NCBI GenBank assembly: GCA_015178975.1
Contig: WHVD01000010.1
Coordinates: 682,001 to 746,000, forward strand
Length of the DNA: 64,000 bases
Source: Hysterangium stoloniferum
Taxonomy: Eukaryota; Basidiomycota; Agaricomycetes; Hysterangiales; Hysterangiaceae
Direction of reading: 5' to 3'
The notes below the pieces were generated by a model that was not told the DNA's origin, made no database searches, and worked only from the letters and a program-made list of their open reading frames with translations. Shown piece after piece: positions 1 through 12,850 of the stretch; the first letter of the stretch is position 1; each line of letters opens with the position of its first letter. Position numbers and translations under genes: made by a program.

Positions 1-241
1 GATTAATGTGTTCCATTTGTCCATCACCTTCAGAGGATGGTCACACTTTATTGAATATACAAAATTTTACTGAATAATCCTCATATTTTCCAAGTGAGAC
101 TATTCCTTCTGACCATGACAACTTATTCTATGAGTTTATATTTAATTACCTGAAATTTCATCTTTAAAATATGCATGCCCTTTTAAAATATGCACAAATG
201 ACATAGTTACACAAAATTATTGGGGTTAACCTAGATTATTT

Positions 242-340
242 GGGTTAAACAAGTTTATTTGGGTTAAACAAGTTTATTTGGGTTAAACAAGTTTATTTGG
301 GTTAAACAAGTTTATTTGGCTTAAACAAGTTTATTTGGGT
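242..340. repeat. 19-bp tandem repeat, about five units
   Basis: The unit GGGTTAAACAAGTTTATTT starts at 242, 261, 280, 299 and 318; the last has one change, and a partial unit begins at 337. The units are head-to-tail without spacers. The array lies in the 3' part of the left Ty3/Gypsy remains or its flank. No coding meaning is apparent. Confidence 0.9.
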
Positions 341-511
341 TATGACTTAATCTTTGGGTTATGATGTATTCTCTTGTATACAAGCAAACTTTCAAATATA
401 TTTCATATAATTTGAATTTAGTTGGTTTAGAGAGTTAACCAGAACTATGTGGGGTACCAATCCCCATTGTGCAATTTATTTCAAAAGAATAATCTACAGA
501 TGATTGTTTGA

Positions 512-946
512 CTAAATTTTGTCAGATATAGGATAAATATTAATATTTTTGCATTCTTCAGAGTGATACCTAATCAACTGAATTTGATTAAATATTAATT
601 TTACAACAAACAATATAAATATATATACTTTAGTGGATAAATAATTTTTAAAGTTTTGGGTTATCCTCCTTCCAGGTGATATCCCGAGGTGAAGTGTAGT
701 TTCATGTCGAGGGCTTTTCTGAGGGCCTGGAAGAAATGGAAGATGAGCTTGGAGCCTCAATCGGAAGTTACGTGAGATGGAACAACATGTTTGGAAAATA
801 CATGAATAATGAAAAGTTCCACTAATTGTAAGGAGGTGATTGTATTGTGAGTGGGTATGAAAATGCCTTGTTTCGAGAATTGATCCACAACAACTAAGAA
901 TGGATGTAAAGCCTTCAGAAGTCGGAAGTTGTTCAATAAAATCCAT
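512..946 (-). pseudogene. Ty3/Gypsy integrase core fossil
   Basis: On the minus strand the text MDFIEQLPTSEGFTSI is the well-known start of the integrase core of basidiomycete Ty3/Gypsy elements. Further downstream, scrambled between frames, are remnants resembling the family's LHFTSGYHPEG stretch. It belongs with the gag at 1354-2570 as part of the same broken element. Confidence 0.75.
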
Positions 947-1353
947 GGAAATTGAGTTCCATGGTTTTTCCAGTATCAGAAGTTGCTTGAGAAGGCCATA
1001 TGGCTTATGTCTCTGGGTTTTAGAGTGTAAGCAGGTGGTGCATGACTTACAGAACTGGGTTATGAAATCTCAGAGGTTGGGCCAAGTATATTCTCTATGG
1101 ATTAAACCAAGAGTATTGTTAATGCCGTATTGTCCAGAGATTGGATGATCGTGTTTGCACTGAAGTACACAAAGTCAGAGATTATTGGAATCTGGAACGT
1201 AGATACGTCCATCGAGACAGATAAAACCTTGAGAATCTTGTGACCATCGAGGTTGGTCAGGACTATCGAGAGCGGACACATTGAGACGGATAATCTTGGA
1301 AACATGGAGAGAGTCAACACAACCCTCTGTCCATGCAGATTCCAGAGGGTTGC

Positions 1354-2570
1354 TTACTCTTTTTTCGACTCCATGGTGGGTTTTTCCTTGGACATCATAG
1401 TCGTAGTGGAAGTTGCCACGTGGGCCTTGGAAGAGTTAGACTTAACGGTACAGTCAGAAACCTTGTGTCTGCCTTTTGCACAGAAAAGGCAGAGGTCATT
1501 ATCCATGCATTGTTGTTTCTCCTTCGGGGTGAGTTTACTGTCAGTGCCCAACAAATGGGAAATGTGAGGTTTGTCGGAAGTTGACTGTTTATCCTTGTTG
1601 GATTTCTTGTCTTTTTTCCAATCAGAATTTGATTTGCCAGTATTAGTGCCAGAGTTGCTGGTGTTATTGCCTGAGTTATTGCCAGAAGACTTGCTAGTCA
1701 ATGCCTTGTTGTTCTGAGAACATTCCATCAGATTCTCTCAGGAGACCTCGGCTTTTCGTTCCCAGTAATGGGCATTGGATGTCTGAGCTTTAATCCGCAT
1801 GAGTTGGAGAGTTTTAGGCTTTCCATCTTTGCAGATCTCATCTTTAAGGTGTGATGGAAGTCCCATATAGAACTGGTGCCTGAGGGTGGAATCATCCCAT
1901 CCACATCGTGCAGCGACGGTATTGAACTTGATGAGATAATCGGAGACTCGTTGATTGTCCTTCATCTTGAGCGTCATTAATTCATTTTCCGCTTCACCGG
2001 ATTGATTGTAAGGTCCGAAATTAGTTTCCAGTTCTTCCACAAATGTGTCCCAGTCATCACGCCAATGGGTGTCTCGTCAGATATTCCAGATAGTCTGGGT
2101 TCAAACCAATCCTGAGCAGTATCCTTGAGATAAGAGAGTGTGAAATTGACTTTTCAACTGTCGGACTTAAATGCAATGGGTCAATCACAGAAACTGAAAC
2201 AGCATTGGAAAAGGAAATTCTTCAATTTTTTCAGATCCTTGCCAGTAAATGGTTTGGGTTCTTTGACTCCGGTGTAAGATGATTCTTTGCTTTCCTCAGC
2301 AGATTTCAAATAGTCAGCAAATTTCACAATGGAGTTGACAAACAACAGTTCAGTCGGTTCATCGGAAGATTTCTTTTTCGATGTCACTGGCTGTTCTTCT
2401 ACTTCATTGTCAGAAGTGTTGGGAGCGTTGGGATCCTTCGCTACCTTGGTAACTTCTTCAACGGAAGCTGATGTTGTCGGCTGATTTGGGGTTTTGGGTT
2501 GGGTGGTATAAAGTTGCAATGGGGATTGAAGTTGAGATGGTCCTTCAGCAGCTTTGCATTTGAGACCCAT
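1354..2570 (-). pseudogene. Ty3/Gypsy gag fossil
   Basis: Minus-strand reading from an ATG at 2570 (MGLKCKAAEG) gives a Retrotrans_gag-type capsid region with LETNFGPYN and GLPSHLKDEIC. A CCHC zinc knuckle of the form C-x2-C-x4-H-x4-C follows near the end of the region, with CLFC as its first half. The matching product of the right copy starts at 61508. This is a virus-like element fossil and is broken. Confidence 0.85.
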
Positions 2571-2604
2571 GATGAGCAAGTTGCAGAATTGAGATCTGAT
2601 ATAC

Positions 2605-3141
2605 TGTTAAGTGTTGTGTCAGGAACTTATTCCAGAACTATCAGAAAGTCACTGGGAAGTCAGGAACTATCGGATAGCTGCACCTCTACACAAACACTCA
2701 AAAGTCCTTAATTTCAAAGGTGAGACTTATGATGGAAGATACAGATATTCAGGGTTCCGAAGAGTTCCGAATATCGAGCATACAGAAAGACAGAAGAGGG
2801 AATAAGAAACTAAGTCAATATCAGATCTAAAGTAAAGTACAAATTCGTGGAAACTAATATAAGTCTTCTCATTATTGTACTACAAACTAAGACCACAATA
2901 AGATGGAAATGGAAGTATTCTGAAATGGGAATACAACAAAATGAATTGGGGAGACAATATTCTGAAATGGGAATATAATAAACAAACGAGTGAATACTTG
3001 TCAACAGACAAATTACCAAATGCAGAACAAGGGAAGAATGTGGAAGATATGGTAACTATGATGTTCCATAGTTGGAGGTCAGAAGTTGGAAGTCAGAGGT
3101 CAGAAGTCGGATATTGAAACATCCAGGAATGGGTCATAACA
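2605..3141 (-). repeat. 5' LTR of left Ty3/Gypsy fossil
   Basis: On the minus strand it begins TGTTATGACC and ends ACTTAACA, giving the usual TG...CA ends, and is about 537 bp long. It aligns over most of its length with 58309-58710 plus 61303-61473, the LTR of the right copy. It lacks the insertions seen there, so it serves as a paralogous empty site. Confidence 0.8.
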
Positions 3142-3312
3142 GTTAGTAAGTATAGACATGACAAAAACCAAGAGACAAGATATAGAATGTCCCCTTACAG
3201 ATCTGACGTCCAGAGTCTGGCAGGTATTCTGGTAAACTGATGACTGGTGCATGTAGGGTGCAGGTGCATATAAGTTAGTGCCTGGAGTCTGGCAGGTTTT
3301 CTGCTTGTAACA
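3142..3312 (-). repeat. Ty3-type LTR fragment, interrupted
   Basis: The minus strand reads TGTTACAAGCAG..., then a stretch with GGCACTAACTTATATGCACC. This matches the beginning of the solo LTR at 58861-61286 without the Tc1 transposon found there. The left Ty3/Gypsy element (LTR edge at 3141) appears to have inserted into it. It provides an empty-site comparison for the Tc1 insertion at 58905. Confidence 0.65.
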
Positions 3313-3319
3313 CACTTCA

Positions 3320-3745
3320 ATTTCCACAATCAACCTGCCAATTCTCCATGGACTCCCAAAAAGTCAATTATGCACTCTCTTACCCCTCGGGATCCACATT
3401 GAGATGGTTTGAACTGGCTTTTAGCAGATTTTACCAAGGAAGAGCCAATTTGGCTTGATGATTGGAATGCATTTTTTGAATAATTGGAAATGAATTTTGG
3501 CCCATACAACCTGAGCAGAGAAGCTGAGAATAGCCTCACCAACCTTCACATGAAGGACAACCAGCACATCATGGACTATATTGTCCAATTCAATAACCTT
3601 GCAGCACATTGTCAATGTGGCAATTCCACACTCTGCCATCAGTTCTACTCAGGTTTGCCTTCCCACCTCAAAGATGAAGTCTTGAAAGGTGAGGACGGAA
3701 ACCCAAGACCCTTTCCCAGATGTGCCTCAAAGCTCACTTCCTGAC
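3320..3745 (+). pseudogene. second Ty3/Gypsy gag fossil
   Basis: The plus-strand text includes LTKEEPIWLDDWNAFFE, then MEMNFGPYNLSREAEN and GLPSHLKDEV. This is the same capsid family as the gag at 1354-2570 but clearly diverged and on the other strand. Only a fragment remains, bounded on the left by the LTR fragment ending at 3312. It is broken. Confidence 0.75.
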
Positions 3746-5619
3746 TCCTAACACTGCCCTTTTATGCTATTTATCATTTACCTATGACAATAATATGATA
3801 TCAGAATGAAATCATCAATGATGTCAAACTGAGACAAGTTGAAGGTTAGTCAAATATTGAATAATGTTGAAAGATAGTCGAATTGGAAATCAAGTTGGAA
3901 GTTAAAGGAATGTTGAAGGAATATTGAAGGAATATTGAGTTGAATATTTGAGCTTTGTACATTCATGACAGAAAACCCAAGACAATTATAGGTTTTGCAG
4001 TGGACAAAAATGGGGGGCCAACAGGACAACCTAAAACATTAGAACAGAGAGGGACATAGGGAGACAGGGAGAAATGGTAATGAATCCAAAGAAAACATCA
4101 GAGGGCCAAAATCCATAAGATGGTCAATTGTAAAGACCCTAGGTCTTCAGTCCATCAGGGGGCCAGCAGATCATCTAGATCTGTCAAGAAGGTAACCTGT
4201 GATTGGTTCATTTGGGGGATCCAATATGATGTTCTGATGGTCATGATGGTGACACCACAAAGTACTTGTTTGACCAGAGATGTGGCTTGAAAGGATGCTG
4301 TAATATGTTCACAGGTAGAGAAAAGGCTTGCAATTGTGCAGAATGACTGAGGGAGAAGATAAAAAGAAGCACCCAACCTTACCTATGACTAAACCCATGT
4401 CTGAGGGGTGATGAAGAATACAGTACGAAATCCAAGGGCATAAATGCGACTTGAGTCGCAGCGATCCTTCCAAACTGGTCATGGGTTGTCATATTAAAAG
4501 TTTTGAGACATACCCAGCACCCCAAAGTAAACAATTTTCTTAATTTAATAATGTGTCAGTCTCTAATGTTAATGAGGCTTCCTCAATTTCTCTTAAGGAT
4601 TTCCTTGGCTATTCCCCCCCACTAAACCTCCAAGAACGGAACACTGTCCATGGAAGTAAATAATTCCATAAAGAGACGTAGAATATGTGGGGTATAATAC
4701 ATCAACTTGAACACATGATTATAATAAACGAGAGGTGAAGGCAAGTTTTTGAGGTAAAAAACCATCATCAGACAAGGAAATATGTTCGTCGTGCCATACT
4801 TGTATATGCAATATCGAATGTGAAATTACCCTTATCTCATGTGGGTGTGCATGGCATTAACTAGCGGGATGGTAGATGTGTCAGAGTGGATCGAATCCGA
4901 TAATTGCAAAAAATACGAACATAGGTGAAGCCAAAGCGAAACAATCGGAAAGAACAGCATGAACATAAAGACAATGAACAACATCACCAAAATACAATCC
5001 ATAAGCCAAGAAAGTTTGAAAAATTATTATAGAATATTATTTGAAGGCTGATTTTCGGGATAGTGTGTATGTTCGGTGCAGTATGAAAAAATTACCAAGA
5101 GTTTAGGTGACCGAGCAGTATTACAGCTCAGATGGTCCCACTGGCAGAGCGGATAACGACAACGGTAAAAATCTTTTCTCTACGTTCAACCTTCCAATAA
5201 TCCCCAGTATCCGAATCCGAGTTATCCCTCATACGTATAGCGGCCCTGGTAAGGGGAAGACGAGTGAAGGTTCCGGGCTGTAATGTCGGGATTTGAGTGG
5301 TTGGTTCGTCATGTCCTTTGTCCGAGAGGATCAATTAACAACACGATGATATAAGGACAAATAAAAATGCCAGTATGCAAAAGTCTATAAGCAATACTTG
5401 TGACGAGTATCGTTTTAATGAGACATATGCAACATATAGGAAGCCAGCATCTTTGTATTTGTACATAGAAAGAAAAAAGAAATTAACCGTGAACCTGCCC
5501 GCATCAAAATCCTGATCAGATAACTAGTTCATTATGCTATGTCTACACTATGTTGTATAAATGGAGAGAAAAAGTGAAAATCTAGAATACCCCACAGTTA
5601 ATGCATTCTTCTCGCCCAA
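3746..5619. other. no recognised gene
   Basis: AT-rich sequence between the gag fossil and the transcription-factor gene. A 68-codon open frame on the minus strand (5128-5334, starting MILSDKGHDE) stands alone and matches nothing I recognise. Short degenerate direct repeats of GTTGAAGGAATATT occur near 3910-3945. Nothing else can be supported. Confidence 0.5.
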
Positions 5620-8400
5620 TCAGTATCCCACCCATTCTACCCCGCTTGCATGAGCGAAGACGTCAACAAGAGACCCATCAGAAAATAGTGTGTATGTGTC
5701 GGGGCTATTGAAACCTGCTATAGTGTTTGGCTTGTCCTTGTCTACAGGACAAGACTGAGTGCTTGAAGGCGACGACGAATCAGATCCATCAGCAGGCGGG
5801 CTGTTGCGTTCTGTGAAGGCCTTGCGAGCCCCAGATCTTAGAGTTTCCATACTCATCTGAGCAGCACGTTAGACTCAGTATTGGATGAAGTAAGAAGCTC
5901 ACCATAATTCCAGCTGGCTGGTAGCTATCTTCAGCTTGGGAACACATATCATAAGCCTCCTCAAACCGTCGCAGCGCTTCTGCAGCATAGACACATCGTG
6001 GCATGTTCACCACCAACGTACCTAGCACCAACTACAGTCGAGAATTATCATCAATCATGGAAGGACGCAGAGAAAAATGACATACAGCCGCAGATTGACA
6101 GTGGCTCCAGAAAGGCGCCATTCTCTCAGTAAGTTTGGGATGAGCCAGCCACAGGGCTCGGATGTGTGACACCAGCAAAGAAGCGCTACAGGAGGCCCTT
6201 GTGAGCTAGAAGAAAAATATTGGGGAAAGCTGACAGATACCTACTTAGAATGTGCCATACCAACTGAACGCCAAAATCGATGCTGTGTGGGCCGAGTGGA
6301 AGGCTTTGATATTGCAACCAAGAAGTAGGGTCGGTGAAGATACATTATGGCTGTTTTATTAAGTCAGTACTGAGAGTGATTATCCATATTGCTACCCACA
6401 TAACTGTTTCCACACAGCAATGATACATCTTTGAAAAGCCTTTCCAGGCGCTTCAAGCTCAGCTTTGTCTGTAGGCCACTCAAGGCCGGCTGGCACATAG
6501 TGCTCCTGAAGCTCTTTTTCGCATGCAGTAATGTCATTATTATAAGTCACCGTCTCGGCACTTGTAGCGGTAACCACTTTTGAGACTAAGCGTGCGAATG
6601 AATACTTCCAAACATAATCTGTCATATAGTTTCAGAACGGTATAGGAGCGTTTGAAGATTTCATGGTGCTTACACGACGAATCCAGGCCTGCATATGCGA
6701 CCACCCTTGACGGTACTAGTGCATGAATCATCTGAGTTGTCATTGATATAGGTCGTCCAAACATATAACTCTGATAAAAACGTAATTAACATTTTTACAG
6801 GAAGTTCGAAAAATCAAATGGACATGCCTGCCAAATATCCATAGCATTATATTCCCAGAATATCTGCTCAAACTTTTTGCTCTTCTCTTCGTCCTGAATA
6901 TAGAGAGTTTTATCCCTACTATTGCGATCTGGAATAGCCTAGTTGCAACCACAAACGGAGTGGATAACGCTGACTGACTCACGTAGACCAATCTAATAAA
7001 GTGAGTAAGATCGCAGGAAAACTGTTAACAAGTCATTTCATACAGCTTGGACAAGCCTCATCAAGTATCCTGATAATCCCCATTGGAATTTTGCACTTCG
7101 CAGAATAAAAGTTTGAATTAGCGAGCTTCATGCAGAGAGACACAAGCGTTACCTTCTTGCCCGTGGGTAGAGCCGAAAATACCAAATCATGAGTATCTAT
7201 AAAAATCGCTTAACACATCTTTCCAAGTACGAGGTATTGAAATCGTAAAATTCACAAAAGCTTGTACGCCAGGGACTGTGGTATTTTCCGTGATGGGATC
7301 CGACGATAAGGCAGCTCGAGCTAGAAGATGAAAGACTTCTGCTTCAGCCGCGGCTGCGGGCGAGTCTTTACTGAGGTCCAGTAGTGTTCCCATAAGGAAG
7401 ATCATAAATATAAGGGCCAAAGTGTGTGCATCACGAACGACAAGAGTATGGCATTTGCGATTTTGAGGATAGAATGCGACGAATATTTCTTCTAAATCAT
7501 CGACCGGCACGGCCATTGCCCTAAACAACTCCGTGAAGCCGTAGCTCTGACATGAATACACCATAGATGATACTTACAGCCAAGAGAAATGTGAAAAATA
7601 GATGTGCTTAAGACTCCGCGCCCGGTCATAGTCGGGTAAAAACTCTAAAAACTGGTTCATATCTGGGGATCCCTGGTCTGGAGGAGGGCACGGAAACTGA
7701 ATATTAAGGAAGAATAGTCCGGGATGTGCGTCCAGTGGCGATGATGCGTGGTTCGTGTATGCATTTGTCTGTGGATCATCACTAAGCGCTCGGACTTTCT
7801 GATGGTATGCTTTGAGGAGATGCTATGCGGAACGATTAACAAATACGCAGTCACGTAGTGAAAGAATATGAACCTCGGATGTTGCTGTCAGTCCATGAAA
7901 CTCTGTATTGCCATCCTGAAGGGTCATGACGCCAAATGCTTCGGAAAGAAGATCAGCTTCCTCGTTCGATATGTAGTTGTCCTCGTCATCTCTACTACCT
8001 GACGCTTGGGCGTCACTGATGACCGATCCGGGGCGAGCATTGAAAATTTGTGTGTTGTCGACCAAAAGTGGATGAGGTTCAAAAGAAACGACCTTCTGTA
8101 ATTCCGCAATGGCCTTCTCCAGCTTCTCTATGCGAAGCGACATCCGGGTGATTTCTTCATGCTGCTGTAGTCGGGGATCCAACATAGATCTAAGATATCC
8201 GAAGTTAAAAGCAAGAAAGTATTGCGAACGCTGGGCTTACTGTGTCCCCATCATTGGGTCTGGGATCATTGGTGGGGTCGCGGAAGAGGTCGATCGGCGT
8301 ACACGACCACGACCACGACCTCGGCCACGACCTCGCCCTCGCCCTCGACTCAAAGCCCGAGTAGCGGCACTTTCATCAGAAATACTGTTTTGAGGAGGAT
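5620..8400 (-). CDS. fungal-specific transcription factor (Fungal_trans domain)
   Basis: Probable nuclear transcription regulator of the large basidiomycete Fungal_trans (PF04082) family. On the minus strand, from high to low coordinates, I read an Arg-Gly repeat block (~8290-8345), a coiled-coil-like segment RIEKLEKAIAELQKVV (~8110-8150), an acidic linker, then the family core. The core has SLKHIYFSHFSWL (~7600), EAEVFHLLARAALS (~7330), FWEYNAMDIWQ joined to SYMFGRP (~6740-6870), VWKYSFARLV (~6600), MYLHRPYF (~6320) and LVLGTLVV (~6025). The last exon ends with a stop at 5620. Introns separate these blocks, e.g. 6771-6827, which has a GC-AG boundary, and one starting at GTGAGC near 5895. The 5' end is uncertain. 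No Zn2Cys6 cluster could be read upstream to 8960, so the DNA-binding part is either in an unseen exon or absent. Two exon joins around 7550 and 7850 remain unclear, so partial decay cannot be excluded. Confidence 0.75.
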
Positions 8401-10368
8401 CAGTAAGACAGTCACGGTCCGAGGTGTGGTAAAAAATCGCGTACTATATCTGGCCTTTAATATCCATTGATAGCATATTAATCATTGCATTCCCACCCAA
8501 ACGGTAGAGCCTAGAACGATGATCATACCAGTTTGGGTATCATCTTCCTTTAAGCTTTACGAAAACAGAAAGACAAGTAAGAGGATGTAGCGCTAAGAAA
8601 AACATTGGCATTACCTAATTTTCCATTGTAAACTTAAGTGAGCTTGGCCGCGACTGCCGTCCCCTGAGCACTGGGGTTCATTGTAACTCATTATCACCGA
8701 GACCTCTAGCCAGCTCTAGGTGGGGGAAATCAAAACGGATAGTGTAAGGAGTCAGAGGGACATATATGTAGCTTAGGCCCTGACAGAGCTGAGATAATTC
8801 TAAGTACTTTTTAGCGTTAATTTATTTCCAGACCCCTCTGAGCTAATTTGCCTCGCGTATCATAGACCTATCACAGTGATCAAGAAAGAGGCGCTAAATA
8901 ACACTTGAACGTATTAGAATGCCCATTTCTTTCATTTCCGTCGCAGACTCCGTGTGCGGATTTGGAAGATTAGGGCTTAGCAAGTTTCGGCAACACGGCC
9001 AGCGCGTCAACAGCAATTAGTTATTAGTTAATTTCTTGCCACTGGTGAAGCAATGAGGGAAAGAAAAATGATTCTGAATATCGTGACCAGTTACATGCTT
9101 TAGTAGAAATAAAATAAGGAAACAAAAAAAAATTTCAGGTCGTCTATGTCTCTCCAAGTCTGGGACCGATGTTTTGCCTGTTTCACACAAGGTGGGTCCC
9201 CGACTGATGGCAAGAACGTTTATATGTTATGTTGGGAGCTTGTAGCGTATTCGTACCCACCAGGAGCGCGTAACCACGTCGCCGTGCAATTATGCTGTGG
9301 TCGGCTGAAGACCTTGTTTAAATAGCGTGTTATAAACAAGATCCAAACATCCAAATATAGTATACGGCCTCAAAAAAATAAATACAAACAAAAATGAAAT
9401 GATACCCTACACCCATTCAAACTTCCCACTCCACGGCGCTAGACCTACACTGGATTACCTAACCCTTCGGCAGTCCTCTCTGAGCCACGGGAACTTCTAG
9501 AAAAGCCAAAGCCACGTTTGCCGTCGGGCCCGAAAATGCAATTTTGGCTCGAACCGATGGGAATGACGTAGGGGATCTAGACTCAACAAACCACAACAAA
9601 CCAAGATGATCCTTAGAAGCGGATCTCAGATCTGTGTACAGTCAATACATCGCCACGCTTTAGATTCATGTCGTTTTTCAATTCTTTGTACAGTGTACTA
9701 TGTAAGCCTTTCAAAAGTTTGGGAGGTTTGCTGGCAAAAGCTTGCAAAATCCGACAATTCGGCGATTACGTAATCAGCCAAATTTTGGTTCCCACTCACC
9801 TACCCCACTACGCGATGCCTCAATTCTTTCAGAAGGCGAGACTGGCGAAGAAACAATGATGCTTTAGATCAAAGTTCTTCTGGCTTGATAGAAGACCAGG
9901 CTCTGGATCCCCAGTCTTCATTTGAATCCTATTGAGATGTATGGGGGTTTATCCGAACTACGTGGGTTGCCTTAATTTATTTTACCCGTATCACTCTGCA
10001 GGTTTCCATGCATCAAGACAAACAAGCCTTTTCCGTAGATTAACCCCTGCCTAACAAATATAATCCGTGCGGTCTTCAGAAAAAATAGGAGATATATGGA
10101 TACTTGCCATAGGTAATCCCACCTTCCGTTGTCTCTTGCTCACTCGCATCTTAGAATAAAAGCTTAACGCCAACCAGGCCAAATCCGATGTCAGGAAATT
10201 TAAATCCCATCGCCGATATGGTGCTACAGCCATGATGAGCTTTGAACTGATAAATAATCCTGCTTTGTGAACAAACAAAAATTAATATTCATAATTTATG
10301 AGGCCGCTTTCCCAAGTTAACTATTTATTTCAGAAATTAGTCTCAAAAAATTTCCAGCTCAAAATAAA
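8401..10368. other. intergenic, no recognised gene
   Basis: About 2 kb between two minus-strand genes. It should hold the 5' end of the transcription-factor gene and the 3' end of the reductase gene. Short open frames at 9668-9859 (+) and 10051-10278 (-) show no family resemblance. No repeat or RNA gene was recognised. Confidence 0.5.
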
Positions 10369-12790
10369 TCAAACCACACCTGTCTGCCGCAGTTGTTGTT
10401 GATACAAAATATACCGTTTCATCAATTCGACACTAATTGGTCCCATTGCCAACTCTGGCGTAATTTTAACTGAGTCATCCCAACCTAAAGCAGCCCTAGA
10501 TGTAGGTGTGGTACGAGCGCTAAAGAAATCGATGAGCCTAACGGCAGGGACTTCCTGGGGATCGAGCTTCGTCCCCTTGATGTAGTCCAGCCATGTCGCA
10601 AACGGGACCAAACGTAACGGTTTCGGTGAAGTAACCGAGAGTGCCTCAATAACCACATTCCAGGGGGTAAGGAACGGATTTTCTACTGAAAAATAATGCA
10701 GATTAGTTTTGTCGCAGAAGGCTTGCTTAATCAATGCGGATGCTCCAACATCACACGGTATCCATCGGGCGGGCTATAACAAAGGAAGATAAATAATTAG
10801 GGGCATTCTTTATTCAACAACTCACGGGAGAATCGTTCGGAGCTAGTCCCAATGCAAGAATAGAGCGTAACATTATCGGAATATATTCGTTCTTTGCCCA
10901 TGCACCACTTACGGTGTGACCACTAAGCTGGCCAACACGTGAAATCGTAGCTCGCAGACCTACATGGACAGCATTGCAGATGATGCGCTCGCTGATGTAT
11001 TTGCTTTGGCTATATCCATGTTCAAGAATAATGCTAGGATCATCCAGAGGGGATTCTGGAACGAGCACCTGTTCAAGATGATCGCCAATTGTTTGAGGTT
11101 GAGACGGTCCCTTATAATGTACGACAGCCCCAATACTTGAAAGGAAAACCAATCGGGGTGGCTTTTCCTGAGGGGAAGACAATGCCAGTTCAATGAGATG
11201 CCTCACGCCCGCAATATGTACTCGTTCAAAACTGTCCAGTCCCAAATTAAAGCTGACGTGCCAGGCTGCGTGTATGATGTGCGTTATACTATCTCTGAGC
11301 TGTATACGCTTCTTGAGTGTATTTATCAGGCTTATAGATAGATAGTGCCTACATCACAGTAAACAGGTCGAGGCAACCCTAGGCCGGATTGCGAAAAGTC
11401 AACCTCGAGGTATACAATTTGTGTATCTGTCGAGTCTAGCTTCGCAGTATCCAATCCCCTCGCACGAAAGCTTCGGATTTGTCTATCTTTGAGGGTTTCC
11501 TTGCCTTGTCTCAAAAGGAGATAAATACGTTTTACGTCGGCCCTCCCGAGCAATTGGAAGAGAATCGAGCTACCAGCGCTGCCGGTCGAACCACTAAGTG
11601 CGATAATCTTACCATCGACAGTGTGTGAGCCGGATTTATGCGGCCTCAGATCCTCGGAATATTTCGAAATCAAGGTACGAATACGATCGTGAGCAGGCGG
11701 CGTCAGATGAAGTTCCGTACAAGCTACCGTTGGTTTCAAACAGGTCGCCCAGCGCCCCGCCAAACAAGGTGGCAAATGCTTATGCCAACGTTTCATATAA
11801 TGATCCAGATAATCATCATGGTCTAGGGACTGCGCGAGTTTCTCGTATAGTCGTATGGTGCCTTGCTCTGGCACAACAAATCCGCTGAAAGGGATTGCCA
11901 AGGCAGGCGCCAGACTTGAATGGTTGACTAGAACGTAATTAGGACATTCTTGAGTTGCATCAGCGGAATTGGGCAACGATGTAGGATCGGTCTGCGGAGG
12001 CATCGCGATCGCGTGCATGACGTCACTTGTATCACGAAGAAGGTATATGTCCATATTTTCTATAAGCGCCATTATGAAGTGTACATTCAGATTAACAATT
12101 GAGCCTACCTGGTTCTATATGTTGAACATTCTATCTCAGAGTCGTCGAATCAGTATCTGTGCAGTTATACGTATGGCAGACACACCGAGCTAATACCTCC
12201 AGATTCCGTTTGGGCGGAGGCACACCACCCCTGGCCATCTATCGGTAAAGACGTTTCTACGACCAAGACCTGACAATCTTCTATAGCAGCGGGCTTGGCG
12301 CGTCCACAGCGACTTTTCATCCTAATCTTCGCACGGATATCAGCACAGTAAATTTGAGGTCTAGAGTCCTTTGATAAATCGTTCAACTCTGCAAACTAAG
12401 CCTCGCTTATTGACCAACTATATACAATAGGATCACTCTACTTACTTTGAGGAAATCGACTAGACCGGGACCGCAGTCTTTTGCGCTTGGTATTTGCATG
12501 ATCATTGTTGGCTTGCACACGGTATTTGAATTCAGCCAAGAAACCAAGCTCGGAATATCATGCGTATTGGCGACGTGATGCTCTGGCCGGAACTCAATCC
12601 CTCCTGGCAATTCAAAATAGTAAAGATCCTTATCTTGTATGGTTATCACAATAGAGGATAATATAAAATCATCTCGTGTTCGAAGAACGTGGAAGGCGGG
12701 ATCATTGCCCATGTGAGAGGTATTGGTAGATGTGTCTGTAGTATGAATGGTCTTAACATTTGAGATGGAATTGGGATTCCATGCGGACAT
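10369..12790 (-). CDS. thioester-reductase-like NAD(P)-dependent enzyme
   Basis: The C-terminal half is an extended SDR / NAD_binding_4 (Male-sterility, thioester reductase) domain of the kind that releases acyl chains from carrier proteins as aldehydes or alcohols. Visible features on the minus strand: the nucleotide-binding loop SGSTGSAGSS (~11570), LVFLSSIGAVV carrying the catalytic Ser (~11140), and GYSQSKYISER with the Tyr and Lys of YxxxK (~11010). The C-terminal block with SVENPFLTPWNVV runs down to the stop at 10369. Exons are roughly 12790-12430, a middle region around 12390-12190, 12072-11340, 11245-10820 and 10734-10369. The N-terminal ~300 residues, from MSAWNPNS at 12790, are unlike an adenylation domain, and no phosphopantetheine-type serine motif was seen. 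It could be a free-standing reductase, the truncated end of an NRPS-like or PKS enzyme, or a longer gene with an unseen start. The reductase identity is firm; the substrate is unknown. Confidence 0.75.
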
Positions 12791-12850
12791 GACGGTAGTG
12801 TAGTTGCACTGTAAACCGTGTGAACCGTGTGAACATAAATAGCGGTTTTA

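Larger units (their letters stand above)
1..3141 (-). mobile_element. Ty3/Gypsy LTR retrotransposon fossil (left copy)
   Basis: Read on the minus strand, this is an old Ty3/Gypsy element cut by the window edge. Its 5' LTR is at 2605-3141 and is followed by a short leader and a gag region from 2570. Part of an integrase core is recognisable near 500-946. The same family, in opposite orientation, occupies the right end of the window, and the two gag regions are readily alignable by eye. No reverse transcriptase was recognised in the part that is visible. The element is broken, with many breaks, and looks old. Confidence 0.85.

Noticed and set aside
242-340. CRISPR array or telomere-like repeat
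   Set aside because: The units are contiguous without spacers, and the 19-bp unit is not the fungal telomere repeat.
8109-8393. Plus-strand frame with an Arg-Pro repeat
   Set aside because: It is the antisense reading of the Arg-Gly tract of the transcription-factor gene.
9668-9859. Small plus-strand gene
   Set aside because: 63 codons with no conserved motif or supporting splice context.
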